Below, piece by piece: positions 7,083-13,750 of a DNA stretch of 20,306 nt. This DNA is from an uncultured Clostridia bacterium (GTDB taxonomy: Bacteria; Bacillota; Clostridia; Oscillospirales; Oscillospiraceae). Location: positions 1 to 20,306 of the forward strand of contig CAMWTG010000013.1 in NCBI GenBank assembly GCA_947177115.1, read 5' to 3'. The notes under the pieces were generated by a model that saw only the letters and a list, made by a program, of their open reading frames with translations, did not search any database and was not told the origin of the DNA. A program made the position numbers and the translations under genes. The stretch's first letter is position 1. Each line of letters starts with the position of its first letter.

Positions 7083-8489
7083 ATGAAAAGATTTCTGAGC
7101 ATCGCACTGTCCGCCCTTATGCTGCTGGCACTGCTGGCCGGCTGCGGCGGACAGAACAACACATCCGATCCGGGCAGCGGCACGTCCGGCGATACCGGGA
7201 CCCCCGATGCCGCCAATGGTCAGATCACCATTGAGTACTGGAACTCCGCAGAGGGCGCCATGGCGACTTCCACGGAATACTTGGTCAACCAGTTCAATGA
7301 GACGGTTGGAAAAGAGAAAGGCATCTTCGTCAACTCCGTCTTCCAGGGCGGCGATGTGGTGGAAAAGCTGAAGACCCTGGTGCAGGCCAATGACTATAAG
7401 AACTTCCCCGATGTGGGGCAGATCTATGCCGCCGGCCTGTCTACAGTCCTCCAGATGGAGAATCTGGTCACGCTGGACGCCATTTATTCCTCCGGCGAAT
7501 ACGAGATCAGTCTGAGCAAGGACGACATCTACGATAACTTCCTGCGCTCCTACACTTATGAGGGTCAGTTGATTTCCCTGCCGCTGAATGCCTCTACCAT
7601 GCTGATGTACTACAATAAGGATGCCGCCCGCGATGCCGGTCTGGATCCGGACGCGCCCCCCGCTACCATTGCGGAGCTGGCTGAGTGGACGGACAAGCTG
7701 ACCGTCCGGGAGGGCAATTCTGTCAGCCGCTACGGTCTGAATCTCCAGATGGACCGGTATGAGCTGGTCAATTTCCTGGCCGGCGTCAGTGATACGGGAT
7801 GCAACTATATCGGCGACAACGGCGGAGGCCGCGATGCCATGATGACCAAGCTGACCATCGGCGAGGACGGCTCTCTGATGACCTTCCTTGATGAGTGGGA
7901 GAAGATCATTGCTACCGGCGGCTATAAGGCGGTCAATGATGATGAGCGCGGCGAATTTGCCAACGGACTGTCCGCCATCAATTTCCAGTCCTCCGCGCAG
8001 CTGGCTGCCATGACCAATAACGCTGACGGCAAATTTGAGCTGGGCGTTGCCGCTCTGCCGGCGTGTTCCGCCGGCTACAAGGCCGGCGCGGCCGTTGGAG
8101 GAGGTTCTATCGCCATGTTTGACAAGGGCGATGCCGCCCGCCGTCAGGCAGCCTGGGAGTTCATGCAATTCATGGCTTCCGCAGACAGCCAGATGTATCT
8201 CTTCGAGCATAACGGCTATCTGCCGGTGTGCAAGAGCGCCTATGAGTCGGATGCGTACAAAGCGTTCATTGCCGAAAATCCCAATGCCGCTGTGGCAGTG
8301 GAGCAGCTGAACAACTCTGATCCCGGCATGCAGGAGCCCATGGATCTGATTAACTGGGAAATGAACACCCTCTGCAAAGAGAATTTCATCGCGTGGACAG
8401 CCGGTGAGATCACCAAGCAGGAATGCCACGATAATATTGTGGATGGCTTTAACGCCAAGCTGACCGAGTATATCCGGGCAAACGGGTAA
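7083..8489 (+). CDS. ABC transporter substrate-binding lipoprotein, UgpB-like
   Basis: This 468-residue extracytoplasmic solute-binding protein is anchored as a lipoprotein. The signal peptide MKRFLSIALSALMLLALLAG ends in a lipobox with lipidated Cys21, followed by a Gly/Ser/Thr-rich linker. Similarity to UgpB is visible in SLPLNASTMLMYYNKDAARD, then AGLDPDAPPATIAELAEW; also in VGGGSIAMFDKG, ARRQAAWEFMQFMA and NGYLPVCKSAYES. Ribosome site GGAGGAG is at 7072-7078. It is separated from the second permease by 61 bases and followed by a terminator-like hairpin. That placement usually lets the binding protein be made in excess over downstream enzymes. Substrate is not assignable; UgpB relatives bind sn-glycerol-3-phosphate or its diesters, but CUT1 binding proteins are diverse. 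Confidence 0.93.
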   Translation: MKRFLSIALSALMLLALLAGCGGQNNTSDPGSGTSGDTGTPDAANGQITIEYWNSAEGAMATSTEYLVNQFNETVGKEKGIFVNSVFQGGDVVEKLKTLVQANDYKNFPDVGQIYAAGLSTVLQMENLVTLDAIYSSGEYEISLSKDDIYDNFLRSYTYEGQLISLPLNASTMLMYYNKDAARDAGLDPDAPPATIAELAEWTDKLTVREGNSVSRYGLNLQMDRYELVNFLAGVSDTGCNYIGDNGGGRDAMMTKLTIGEDGSLMTFLDEWEKIIATGGYKAVNDDERGEFANGLSAINFQSSAQLAAMTNNADGKFELGVAALPACSAGYKAGAAVGGGSIAMFDKGDAARRQAAWEFMQFMASADSQMYLFEHNGYLPVCKSAYESDAYKAFIAENPNAAVAVEQLNNSDPGMQEPMDLINWEMNTLCKENFIAWTAGEITKQECHDNIVDGFNAKLTEYIRANG

Positions 8490-8495
8490 AGAAGC

Positions 8496-8537
8496 AACAG
8501 GGCAGAGGCGGCTCCGCCTTTGCCCTGTTCAATTTTT
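8496..8537 (+). terminator. Intra-operon terminator/attenuator after the binding-protein gene
   Basis: AACAGGGCAGAGGCGG pairs with CCGCCTTTGCCCTGTT, including one G-U pair, and TTTTT follows at 8533-8537. It ends seven bases after the binding-protein stop, and the next gene starts at 8564 with no promoter visible in between. It probably works as a partial terminator that lowers expression of the two enzymes downstream, or protects the 3' end of the transporter mRNA. Confidence 0.8.
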
Positions 8538-8563
8538 CGTATGACTGCGAAGGAGACAGATCA

Positions 8564-9361
8564 ATGATAAAACTGGTCGTATGCGATATGGACGGCACAA
8601 TGATCGGCCGGGATGAGATCATCCCCTCCGGCGCGGCGGAGTGGATTGCGGGCCTTGAGGAGCGGGGCATCCTGTTCACCGTTGCCACAGGCCGGGCGGA
8701 GGGCTATATGAGGGAGAAGGTGGCACAGATGGGCCTGCGCCATCCGTATATCGTCACCAACGGCGCCACCATTATGGACGGAGGCCGGGCGGTCCTGCGC
8801 CGCCAGTTCCCGATCCGTCCCCTGCGGGAGCTGATCGATATCTGCTACGAGGAGGGGATGTCCGCCCTCTTTACTTTCCAGGGTGAGGAGCGGACGGAAC
8901 GGATCACCCCCTGGATCGTCCGGGAGGGAGAGAAGCGGGGCCGCCCCTATGAGGCGCAGCCCCTGACCGATGAGGAATGGACAGAGCTGCGGGCCGACAA
9001 GCTCCTGATCATGGACCCGGTGCGGGAGGGAAAGATCCTGGAGATCGAGAAGCGGCTGCAGGCGATTCCCGGCGATTTCATGTATGTGCGCTACCGGCTG
9101 AAGGCATTGGAGCTCAATGAAAAAGCCGCCAACAAGGCGGCGGCGCTGAAACTCCTGGTCCGGCACCTGGGGATCTCTATGGACGAGGTGCTGGTCATCG
9201 GGGACGATGATAACGATATTCAGCTGTTTCAGGCGGCGGGGCACTCCGCCGCGGTGGGGAATGTGTCGGACAACGCGCGTCCATACGCAGAGTATGTCTG
9301 CCAGGGGCGGGAGTTCCAGGGCGTTATGGAGGCCGTGGAAAAATTCTGCGGAGGGAACTGA
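8564..9361 (+). CDS. HAD-superfamily hydrolase, Cof/type IIB phosphatase
   Basis: The 265-residue cytosolic protein opens with VVCDMDGTMIG, HAD motif I with nucleophile Asp8 and acid/base Asp10. Motif II is VATGRAEG, motif III includes Lys in NKAAALKLL, and motif IV is VIGDDDNDI (Asp214, Asp215, Asp218). A C2B cap lies between, from about residue 85 to 180. Such enzymes remove phosphate from sugar phosphates, nucleotides or cofactor phosphates. The AAGGAG ribosome site at 8550-8555 supports the start. Its TGA overlaps the ATG of the next gene by one base, so the two enzymes are coupled. In this operon it may act on a phosphorylated product of the imported compound, or as house-cleaning. Specificity is unknown. 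Confidence 0.92.
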   Translation: MIKLVVCDMDGTMIGRDEIIPSGAAEWIAGLEERGILFTVATGRAEGYMREKVAQMGLRHPYIVTNGATIMDGGRAVLRRQFPIRPLRELIDICYEEGMSALFTFQGEERTERITPWIVREGEKRGRPYEAQPLTDEEWTELRADKLLIMDPVREGKILEIEKRLQAIPGDFMYVRYRLKALELNEKAANKAAALKLLVRHLGISMDEVLVIGDDDNDIQLFQAAGHSAAVGNVSDNARPYAEYVCQGREFQGVMEAVEKFCGGN

Positions 9362-10227
9362 TGCGTCTTTCAACATCCACCAACATTTACTTCAACCGCC
9401 CGGATGGCAGCAAGGCGGAGATCACAGAGTCCATCTCCCGATGCGCCCAAGCGGGCTATCGGGTCATGGATATGAATTTCCACGACTGCTGCACCTTCCG
9501 CAACGGATTTGTGACCGACCGGTATCAGGACTGGCTGGAGGAGATCGCCCGCTGCGCCAGCGACTTCGGCATCACATTCAGTCAGGCCCACGCGCCGTTC
9601 TACAACTTCTGCGATGACGCCTTTGCCCGGAGGGATGAGATGGACCGGATGATCCGGCGCGCCATCCAATGCGCCGCTAAGCTGGGCATCCCATGGATCG
9701 TTATCCACGCGGGCACCGACTTTGCCGCCGCAGATTGGCAGAAGCGCTCGTTGGAGAAAAATCTGCGCTATTTCCGGCCACTGCTGGATCTTGCCGCCAG
9801 GGAGGGCGTTGGCCTTGCCATTGAAAACCTGTGGGACCTGAATATCGCGCCTCTGCGCCGCTATACGGCCCAGCCGGAGGAGGTGCTGGAGCTGGTAGAC
9901 CGGCTGGACAGCCCCATGGCCGGGATCTGCTGCGATGTGGAGCACGCGGTCATTATGGGGCAGGATCCCGCCGCGGTGCTGCGGCTGTTCGGCGGGCGGC
10001 TGAAAGCTACCCATATTTCCGATGTGATCGACACGGCCGCCGACCATCTGCTGCCCTTCACGGGGAAAACGCAGTGGCCGCCCATTATGGAGGCTCTGCG
10101 GGAGACCGGCTACGCCGGAGACTTCACCTATGAGATCCACCGCTATACCGCCTCCATGCCGGAGAAGGTTGTGCCGGACGCGCTGGCCTACAGCGTAAAG
10201 GTGGGGAAATATCTCTTATCGCTCTGA
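9361..10227 (+). CDS. Sugar phosphate isomerase/epimerase-like TIM-barrel protein (AP endonuclease 2 family fold)
   Basis: The 288-residue protein has the xylose-isomerase-like TIM-barrel pattern: early GYRVMDMNFHD, middle SQAHAPF, IPWIVIHAGTD, then a divalent metal site. The likely metal ligands are Glu155 (AIENLWD), Asp192 (CCDVEHA), His218 (KATHISD) and Glu258 (FTYEIHRY). Members isomerise or epimerise sugars, keto-sugars or inositols, and some are sugar dehydratases. It starts inside the HAD stop codon and ends two bases before the stop of the convergent regulator gene. The family call is firm; the reaction is not determinable. In the context of the transporter, a carbohydrate step in the degradation of the imported compound is the natural reading. 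Confidence 0.9.
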   Translation: MRLSTSTNIYFNRPDGSKAEITESISRCAQAGYRVMDMNFHDCCTFRNGFVTDRYQDWLEEIARCASDFGITFSQAHAPFYNFCDDAFARRDEMDRMIRRAIQCAAKLGIPWIVIHAGTDFAAADWQKRSLEKNLRYFRPLLDLAAREGVGLAIENLWDLNIAPLRRYTAQPEEVLELVDRLDSPMAGICCDVEHAVIMGQDPAAVLRLFGGRLKATHISDVIDTAADHLLPFTGKTQWPPIMEALRETGYAGDFTYEIHRYTASMPEKVVPDALAYSVKVGKYLLSL

Positions 10228-10229
10228 GC

Positions 10230-11000
10230 CTATTTGGATACCATCAGACGGAACTGAGAATTCGCGCCGTTCCAGATCGTGCTGGCGAACTCCAGGGGGA
10301 TATGCCGGCCGCAGAAATGGACGGAGTCGATCCGCAGGGCGGGCGAGGCGTAGGGAACATGCAGGATTCTGGCATAGCGGGCGTCCAGTGTGATGGCTGC
10401 GATGAAGTTTTCCACCGCCTCGGTGTCATAGTGATAGACCTCCCGCAGGGTGGCGGAGATACTCTCCCGAACCAGCCCCCGCTCCGCCAGGTCCGGGAAG
10501 CGTTCCTTGGGGAACCAGGCGCGGTTGACGCCCACGATCTTGCCGCAGTTTTCAAAATACCGCTCCAAGTAGACCAGAGGCGCGTCCTCCGGCAGATCCA
10601 GCATCCGGGCGGCCCGGCGGTCGGGGGAGGTCAGATCCGTGATGCGGATATTAGTGGACGTGATCTGCCCGGCGGGATTGACGATAGGCGTCTGCAGTGC
10701 GCCCTCCGGCGTAGGAAACCGCAGCTCCTGAATGATGTACTGGGGGCGGGCCTGGACCACTGAACGCTCCCCTCGTTTCCGGGAGATCAGGCCCTCCTTT
10801 TCCAATTGCGCCAGCGCCTGCCGGGTGGTGATGCGGCTGATCTGATAGAGTTCTGCCAGGGTGTTCTCAGGCATGATCTGGTCACCGACCCGCCATTCTT
10901 CTTCCGCGATCCTCCGTGACATATCCGCCGAAACCTGCAAATAGAGAGGGATCGGAGAATCGCGGTCGATATGATCTTGATAAGCGTAGCCATCTGACAT
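10230..11000 (-). CDS. GntR-family (HutC/UTRA) transcriptional regulator
   Basis: The 256-residue protein has an N-terminal winged helix (about residues 10-85: IPLYLQVSADMSRRIAEEEW, MPENTLAELYQISRITTRQA, LAQLEKEGLISRKRG) and a C-terminal UTRA effector domain (about 90-250: PLVYLERYFEN, FPDLAERGL, PALRIDSVHF). UTRA domains bind small ligands, often sugar phosphates or amines, and release the repressor. I chose ATG 11000 because GAGGTG (11007-11012) precedes it by six bases; the frame is also open from a TTG at 11024, which lacks such a site. Lying between two enzyme operons of one theme, it probably controls both and may recognise the palindrome at 5239-5266. That link is inference. Confidence 0.93.
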   Translation of the reverse strand: MSDGYAYQDHIDRDSPIPLYLQVSADMSRRIAEEEWRVGDQIMPENTLAELYQISRITTRQALAQLEKEGLISRKRGERSVVQARPQYIIQELRFPTPEGALQTPIVNPAGQITSTNIRITDLTSPDRRAARMLDLPEDAPLVYLERYFENCGKIVGVNRAWFPKERFPDLAERGLVRESISATLREVYHYDTEAVENFIAAITLDARYARILHVPYASPALRIDSVHFCGRHIPLEFASTIWNGANSQFRLMVSK

Positions 11001-11043
11001 GCGCAGCACCTCATTTTCCTGCAAACAGCATTAATTTCTCTTT

Positions 11044-11072
11044 ATCATACCGTTTTAGCGCGTATTTGTCAA
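11044..11072 (-). promoter_or_regulatory. Promoter of the GntR regulator gene
   Basis: On the minus strand TTGACA (11072-11067), a 17-bp spacer and TATGAT (11049-11044) give a near-consensus vegetative promoter. Transcription would start near 11037, about 36 bases before the ATG. I found no clear copy of the 5239-5266 palindrome here, so autoregulation is not demonstrated. Confidence 0.8.
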
Positions 11073-11164
11073 TCAATCCTTAACAACATTTTGCGCAGCA
11101 TGTCCCATGCTCCGCCTCATCCCTGCTCCCCGCCGGCAAGACAGGCGGGAGCCCCCCGATCCCG

Positions 11165-11193
11165 TTCCAAAGCCGCACGGGATACCCTATTTA
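11165..11193 (+). promoter_or_regulatory. Possible promoter of the SIS/YjbQ/NH/NDT operon
   Basis: TTCCAA (11165-11170), a 17-bp spacer and TATTTA (11188-11193) form a weak candidate, and the transcript start would fall very near the ribosome site AGGAG (11198-11202). The sequence upstream has a small dyad AGCATG-tcc-CATGCT (11097-11111) that could be a regulator site. A weak promoter would suit activation-dependent expression. Confidence 0.35.
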
Positions 11194-11208
11194 AGACAGG
11201 AGTAGATT

Positions 11209-12348
11209 ATGAAACAAGCGAGCAATGCCATGTGCCGTCAGGTCTGGAGCCTTCCGGAGCTTCTGCGGCAGCAGTACGAGTACCTTGAGCCGGAATGCCG
11301 GAAGGCGCTGACCACGCCGGAGATCTTTTCCATTCAGCGGATCGTGCTGACCGGCTGCGGCGACTCCCATGCCGCCGCTATGGCAGTCCGGTATACCTTC
11401 GAAAAGCTGACGGGGATCCCCACCGAGGTCGTGCCCGCCATCGAGCTGAGCCGGTACTACAGCGAGAATCAGCTGGGTTTTGCCCCCAACAATCCGCTGG
11501 TCATTGCGGTGAGCAACTCCGGCGGGATCGCCAGGGTCAGCGAGGCGATCCAGCGGGCCGCAGCCCACGGTGCCTTTACCCTGGGCGTGACGGGAAAGCC
11601 CGACTCTTTGCTGGGGCGGCATGTCCGCCGGATCCTGCCCCTCTCCATCCCGCCCTTTGAGAGCGCGCCGGGCACCCGGTCCTATCTGGTATCCCTGCTG
11701 TCGCTGCTGCTGCTGGCCATCCGTTTCGGCGAGGTGCGGGGCCGGTACACCATGGATCAGGCGATGGCGTACCGTGCCGACCTGCTGGAGCAGGCGGACG
11801 CCCTGGAGCGGATGCTCCCGGACATGGACGCCCAGATCAGGGAGCTGGCCGCAGCGTGGAAGGATATGGATGCCTTTGACTTCATCGGCGCGGGTCCGGA
11901 CTATGCCGCCGCCTGGTTCGGACAGGCAAAGATCTACGAGGCCTGCGGAAAGTACGCCATGTGCATTAACACCGAAGAATGGCTGCATATGAACTTCTTC
12001 ATGAAAAATGTGGACCGGATCGGCACGGTCCTGGTCTGCGAAGGAGACAGCCCGGCCCTCAGCCGCGCACTGGAGCTGGCCGGCCACGCCGCCCGGGATA
12101 TGGGCCGTCCCCTGCTGGTGGTGACCTCCGGCGGAGACCGGTTCGGCGGCCTGGGCTGCGGCGTTGTCAGGACGCCGGTCTCCCGGTACAGTCAGAGCGG
12201 ACTGCTGACCCAGTTTGCGCCTATGTGCCTCCTGGCGGGGTATTTAGGAGAATTCCTGGGCGAAGAGGACGGCAGGGGCTGCAAGGGGCCCTGGCAGTTT
12301 GCGGAGGGCGGACGCGGCATCACCCAGAGCGAAATTATTGTAAAGTGA
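11209..12348 (+). CDS. Double-SIS-domain sugar isomerase/deglycase-like protein
   Basis: The 379-residue protein contains two SIS (sugar isomerase) domains. The first spans about residues 30-190, with IVLTGCGDSHAAAMAVRY and VIAVSNSGG, the phosphosugar-binding Ser/Gly loop. The second spans about 210-350, with DFIGAGPDYAAAWFGQAKIY and TEEWLHMNFF, corresponding to the GlmS segment that carries the catalytic Glu. The layout matches the GlmS isomerase half, FrlB deglycases and AgaS-like aldose-ketose isomerases, all acting on 6-phospho amino sugars or Amadori products. It lacks the GlmS glutaminase domain. The ribosome site AGGAG (11198-11202) supports the start. As first gene of a four-gene operon it implies that an amino-sugar- or ketose-phosphate-like intermediate occurs in this pathway. 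The exact reaction is unknown. Confidence 0.88.
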   Translation: MKQASNAMCRQVWSLPELLRQQYEYLEPECRKALTTPEIFSIQRIVLTGCGDSHAAAMAVRYTFEKLTGIPTEVVPAIELSRYYSENQLGFAPNNPLVIAVSNSGGIARVSEAIQRAAAHGAFTLGVTGKPDSLLGRHVRRILPLSIPPFESAPGTRSYLVSLLSLLLLAIRFGEVRGRYTMDQAMAYRADLLEQADALERMLPDMDAQIRELAAAWKDMDAFDFIGAGPDYAAAWFGQAKIYEACGKYAMCINTEEWLHMNFFMKNVDRIGTVLVCEGDSPALSRALELAGHAARDMGRPLLVVTSGGDRFGGLGCGVVRTPVSRYSQSGLLTQFAPMCLLAGYLGEFLGEEDGRGCKGPWQFAEGGRGITQSEIIVK

Positions 12349-12357
12349 GGAGCAGCT

Positions 12358-12774
12358 ATGCTGAAGAATATCAAACTGAGCACGAAGGAACGGGATGTAG
12401 TCGCGTTGACGGACGATATCAAGGCGTTTGTGGCGGAGAGCGGGATCCGGGAGGGGCTGTGCGTGGTCTGCATCCCCCACACCACGGCGGCGCTGACCAT
12501 CACCTCCTTCTGGGATCCCAACGGATTCCTGGATTTACAGGACGAGATCTGCCGTCTGATTCCCACCCGCATCGATTTCAAGCACCAGCATGATACGCCC
12601 CAGGACGCGGCGGGCCATGTCAAGTCCTCCCTGATCGGGGTGAACCTGACCATCCCCATCCATCAGGGAAAGCTGCTGCTGGGCCACTCCCAGGGGATCT
12701 ATTTCCTGGAATTTGACGGTCCCCGGAACCGGGAATACTTCATCAAGCTCCAGGCGGACAGCTGTGCGGACTGA
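12358..12774 (+). CDS. YjbQ/UPF0047 family protein (secondary thiamine-phosphate synthase-like)
   Basis: This 138-residue single-domain protein has the family signature: CIPHTTAALTI with His41, then a DLQDEICRL segment, HVKSSLIGVNLTIPI, GKLLLGHSQGIYFLEFDGPR. Length is normal. E. coli YjbQ has weak thiamine phosphate synthase activity, but the physiological role of the family is unresolved. It begins ten bases after the SIS gene behind GAGGAG and ends 16 bases before the nucleoside hydrolase. It is therefore a true operon member rather than a passenger at the edge. Co-transcription with sugar isomerase and N-glycosidase genes is unusual and may hint at the family's chemistry. No TPP riboswitch is visible upstream. 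Confidence 0.9.
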   Translation: MLKNIKLSTKERDVVALTDDIKAFVAESGIREGLCVVCIPHTTAALTITSFWDPNGFLDLQDEICRLIPTRIDFKHQHDTPQDAAGHVKSSLIGVNLTIPIHQGKLLLGHSQGIYFLEFDGPRNREYFIKLQADSCAD

Positions 12775-12790
12775 ACCGGAGGTACATACC

Positions 12791-13738
12791 ATGAAAAAAG
12801 TAATTCTAGATTGCGATCCCGGCATGGATGATTCCATGGCCATTGTCATGGCGGCCAAGTCTCCCACGCTGGAACTGCTGGCGGTCACCACCGTCAGCGG
12901 GAACTATCCGGTGGAGGTCACCAGCGTCAATGCCCGGAAGGTGCTGGAGATGCTGGGCAGGCAGGACATCCCCGCCGCGAAGGGCATGGCCCACCCCATG
13001 GTGCGTCCCGCACCGCCGGACCCCTTTACCCACGGCGCCGATGGGCAGGCGGAGAACTTCCTTCCCGAGCCCTCCATGCCGCTGGCGGAGGAACACGCGG
13101 TGGATCTCATGATCCGGCTGGTAAAAGAGCATCCCGGCGAGGTGACCATCCTCTGCACGGGACCCATGAGCAATCTGGCGATGGCGCTGGTGAAGGAGCC
13201 CGGCCTGGCCGGGCAGATTGCCGGCGTGGTGGCCATCTCCGGCGCGTTCGGGCTGAACAAATACGCGTTCCTCAACGCCACCGGCGACACGCCCCAGAGC
13301 GAATGGAACGTCTATGTCGATCCGGAGGCCGCCAAGATCGTCTACGAGTCCGGCGTGCCTCTGGTGGCACTGGGGCTGGATGTGGCCACTCATTTTGACG
13401 TGAATTTCTCCCAGGAGGACATTGCCGCTTTCGGGGACAGCCCCCGGCCGGAGGCCCGGTTCTTGTCTCAGGCCATCCGGTTTGCCGCCGGGCGCGGATT
13501 TGAGGCGTATACGACCATTATCGACTGCATGGCGGTTGCCTACGCCATTGATCCAACCCTTGTGCGGACCTTCCGGGGCCGGGTGGGCATTGAGACGCAG
13601 AGCCCGCTGACGCTGGGTATGACGGTCCTGGACCGGCGGCACCACTACGTATGGGAGCAGCTGCCGCTGGTGGAAATCGGGGAAGAGGCCGATCACGGCC
13701 GGTTCCTGCACCTTCTGCGGGATCTGGTATTGCAGTAA
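12791..13738 (+). CDS. Nucleoside hydrolase (inosine-uridine preferring family)
   Basis: The 315-residue cytosolic enzyme would split the N-glycosidic bond of a ribonucleoside into base and ribose using Ca2+. The metal motif DCDPGMDDSMAI (Asp7, Asp9, Asp13, Asp14) replaces the usual DTDPGxDD with Cys at the second position. Further family segments are LEMLGRQDIPAAKG, ADGQAENF, ILCTGPMSNLAMAL, AISGAF and SEWNVYVDPEAAKI, where the usual EFN is EWN. These small departures in the active-site region suggest an altered base or substrate preference. I chose ATG 12791, which has GGAGGT (12778-12783) seven bases upstream; the frame is open further upstream only within the YjbQ gene. It is the third gene of the operon and lies 12 bases before the tandem NDT gene. 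Confidence 0.93.
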   Translation: MKKVILDCDPGMDDSMAIVMAAKSPTLELLAVTTVSGNYPVEVTSVNARKVLEMLGRQDIPAAKGMAHPMVRPAPPDPFTHGADGQAENFLPEPSMPLAEEHAVDLMIRLVKEHPGEVTILCTGPMSNLAMALVKEPGLAGQIAGVVAISGAFGLNKYAFLNATGDTPQSEWNVYVDPEAAKIVYESGVPLVALGLDVATHFDVNFSQEDIAAFGDSPRPEARFLSQAIRFAAGRGFEAYTTIIDCMAVAYAIDPTLVRTFRGRVGIETQSPLTLGMTVLDRRHHYVWEQLPLVEIGEEADHGRFLHLLRDLVLQ

Positions 13739-13750
13739 AGGAGTGCGGCA

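Noticed and set aside
7011..8429. A 472-codon minus-strand frame opposite the UgpB-like gene
   Set aside because: It is an antisense shadow of a clear lipoprotein gene in GC-rich DNA.
11002..11024. A TTG start at 11024 for the GntR gene, adding eight residues
   Set aside because: The ATG at 11000 has a GAGGTG site at the right distance, while the TTG has none and the added residues are not part of the winged helix.
11025..11208. A TPP or other riboswitch upstream of the SIS/YjbQ operon
   Set aside because: I looked because YjbQ is linked to thiamine phosphate. The leader after the candidate promoter is too short and no THI-box-like sequence is visible.
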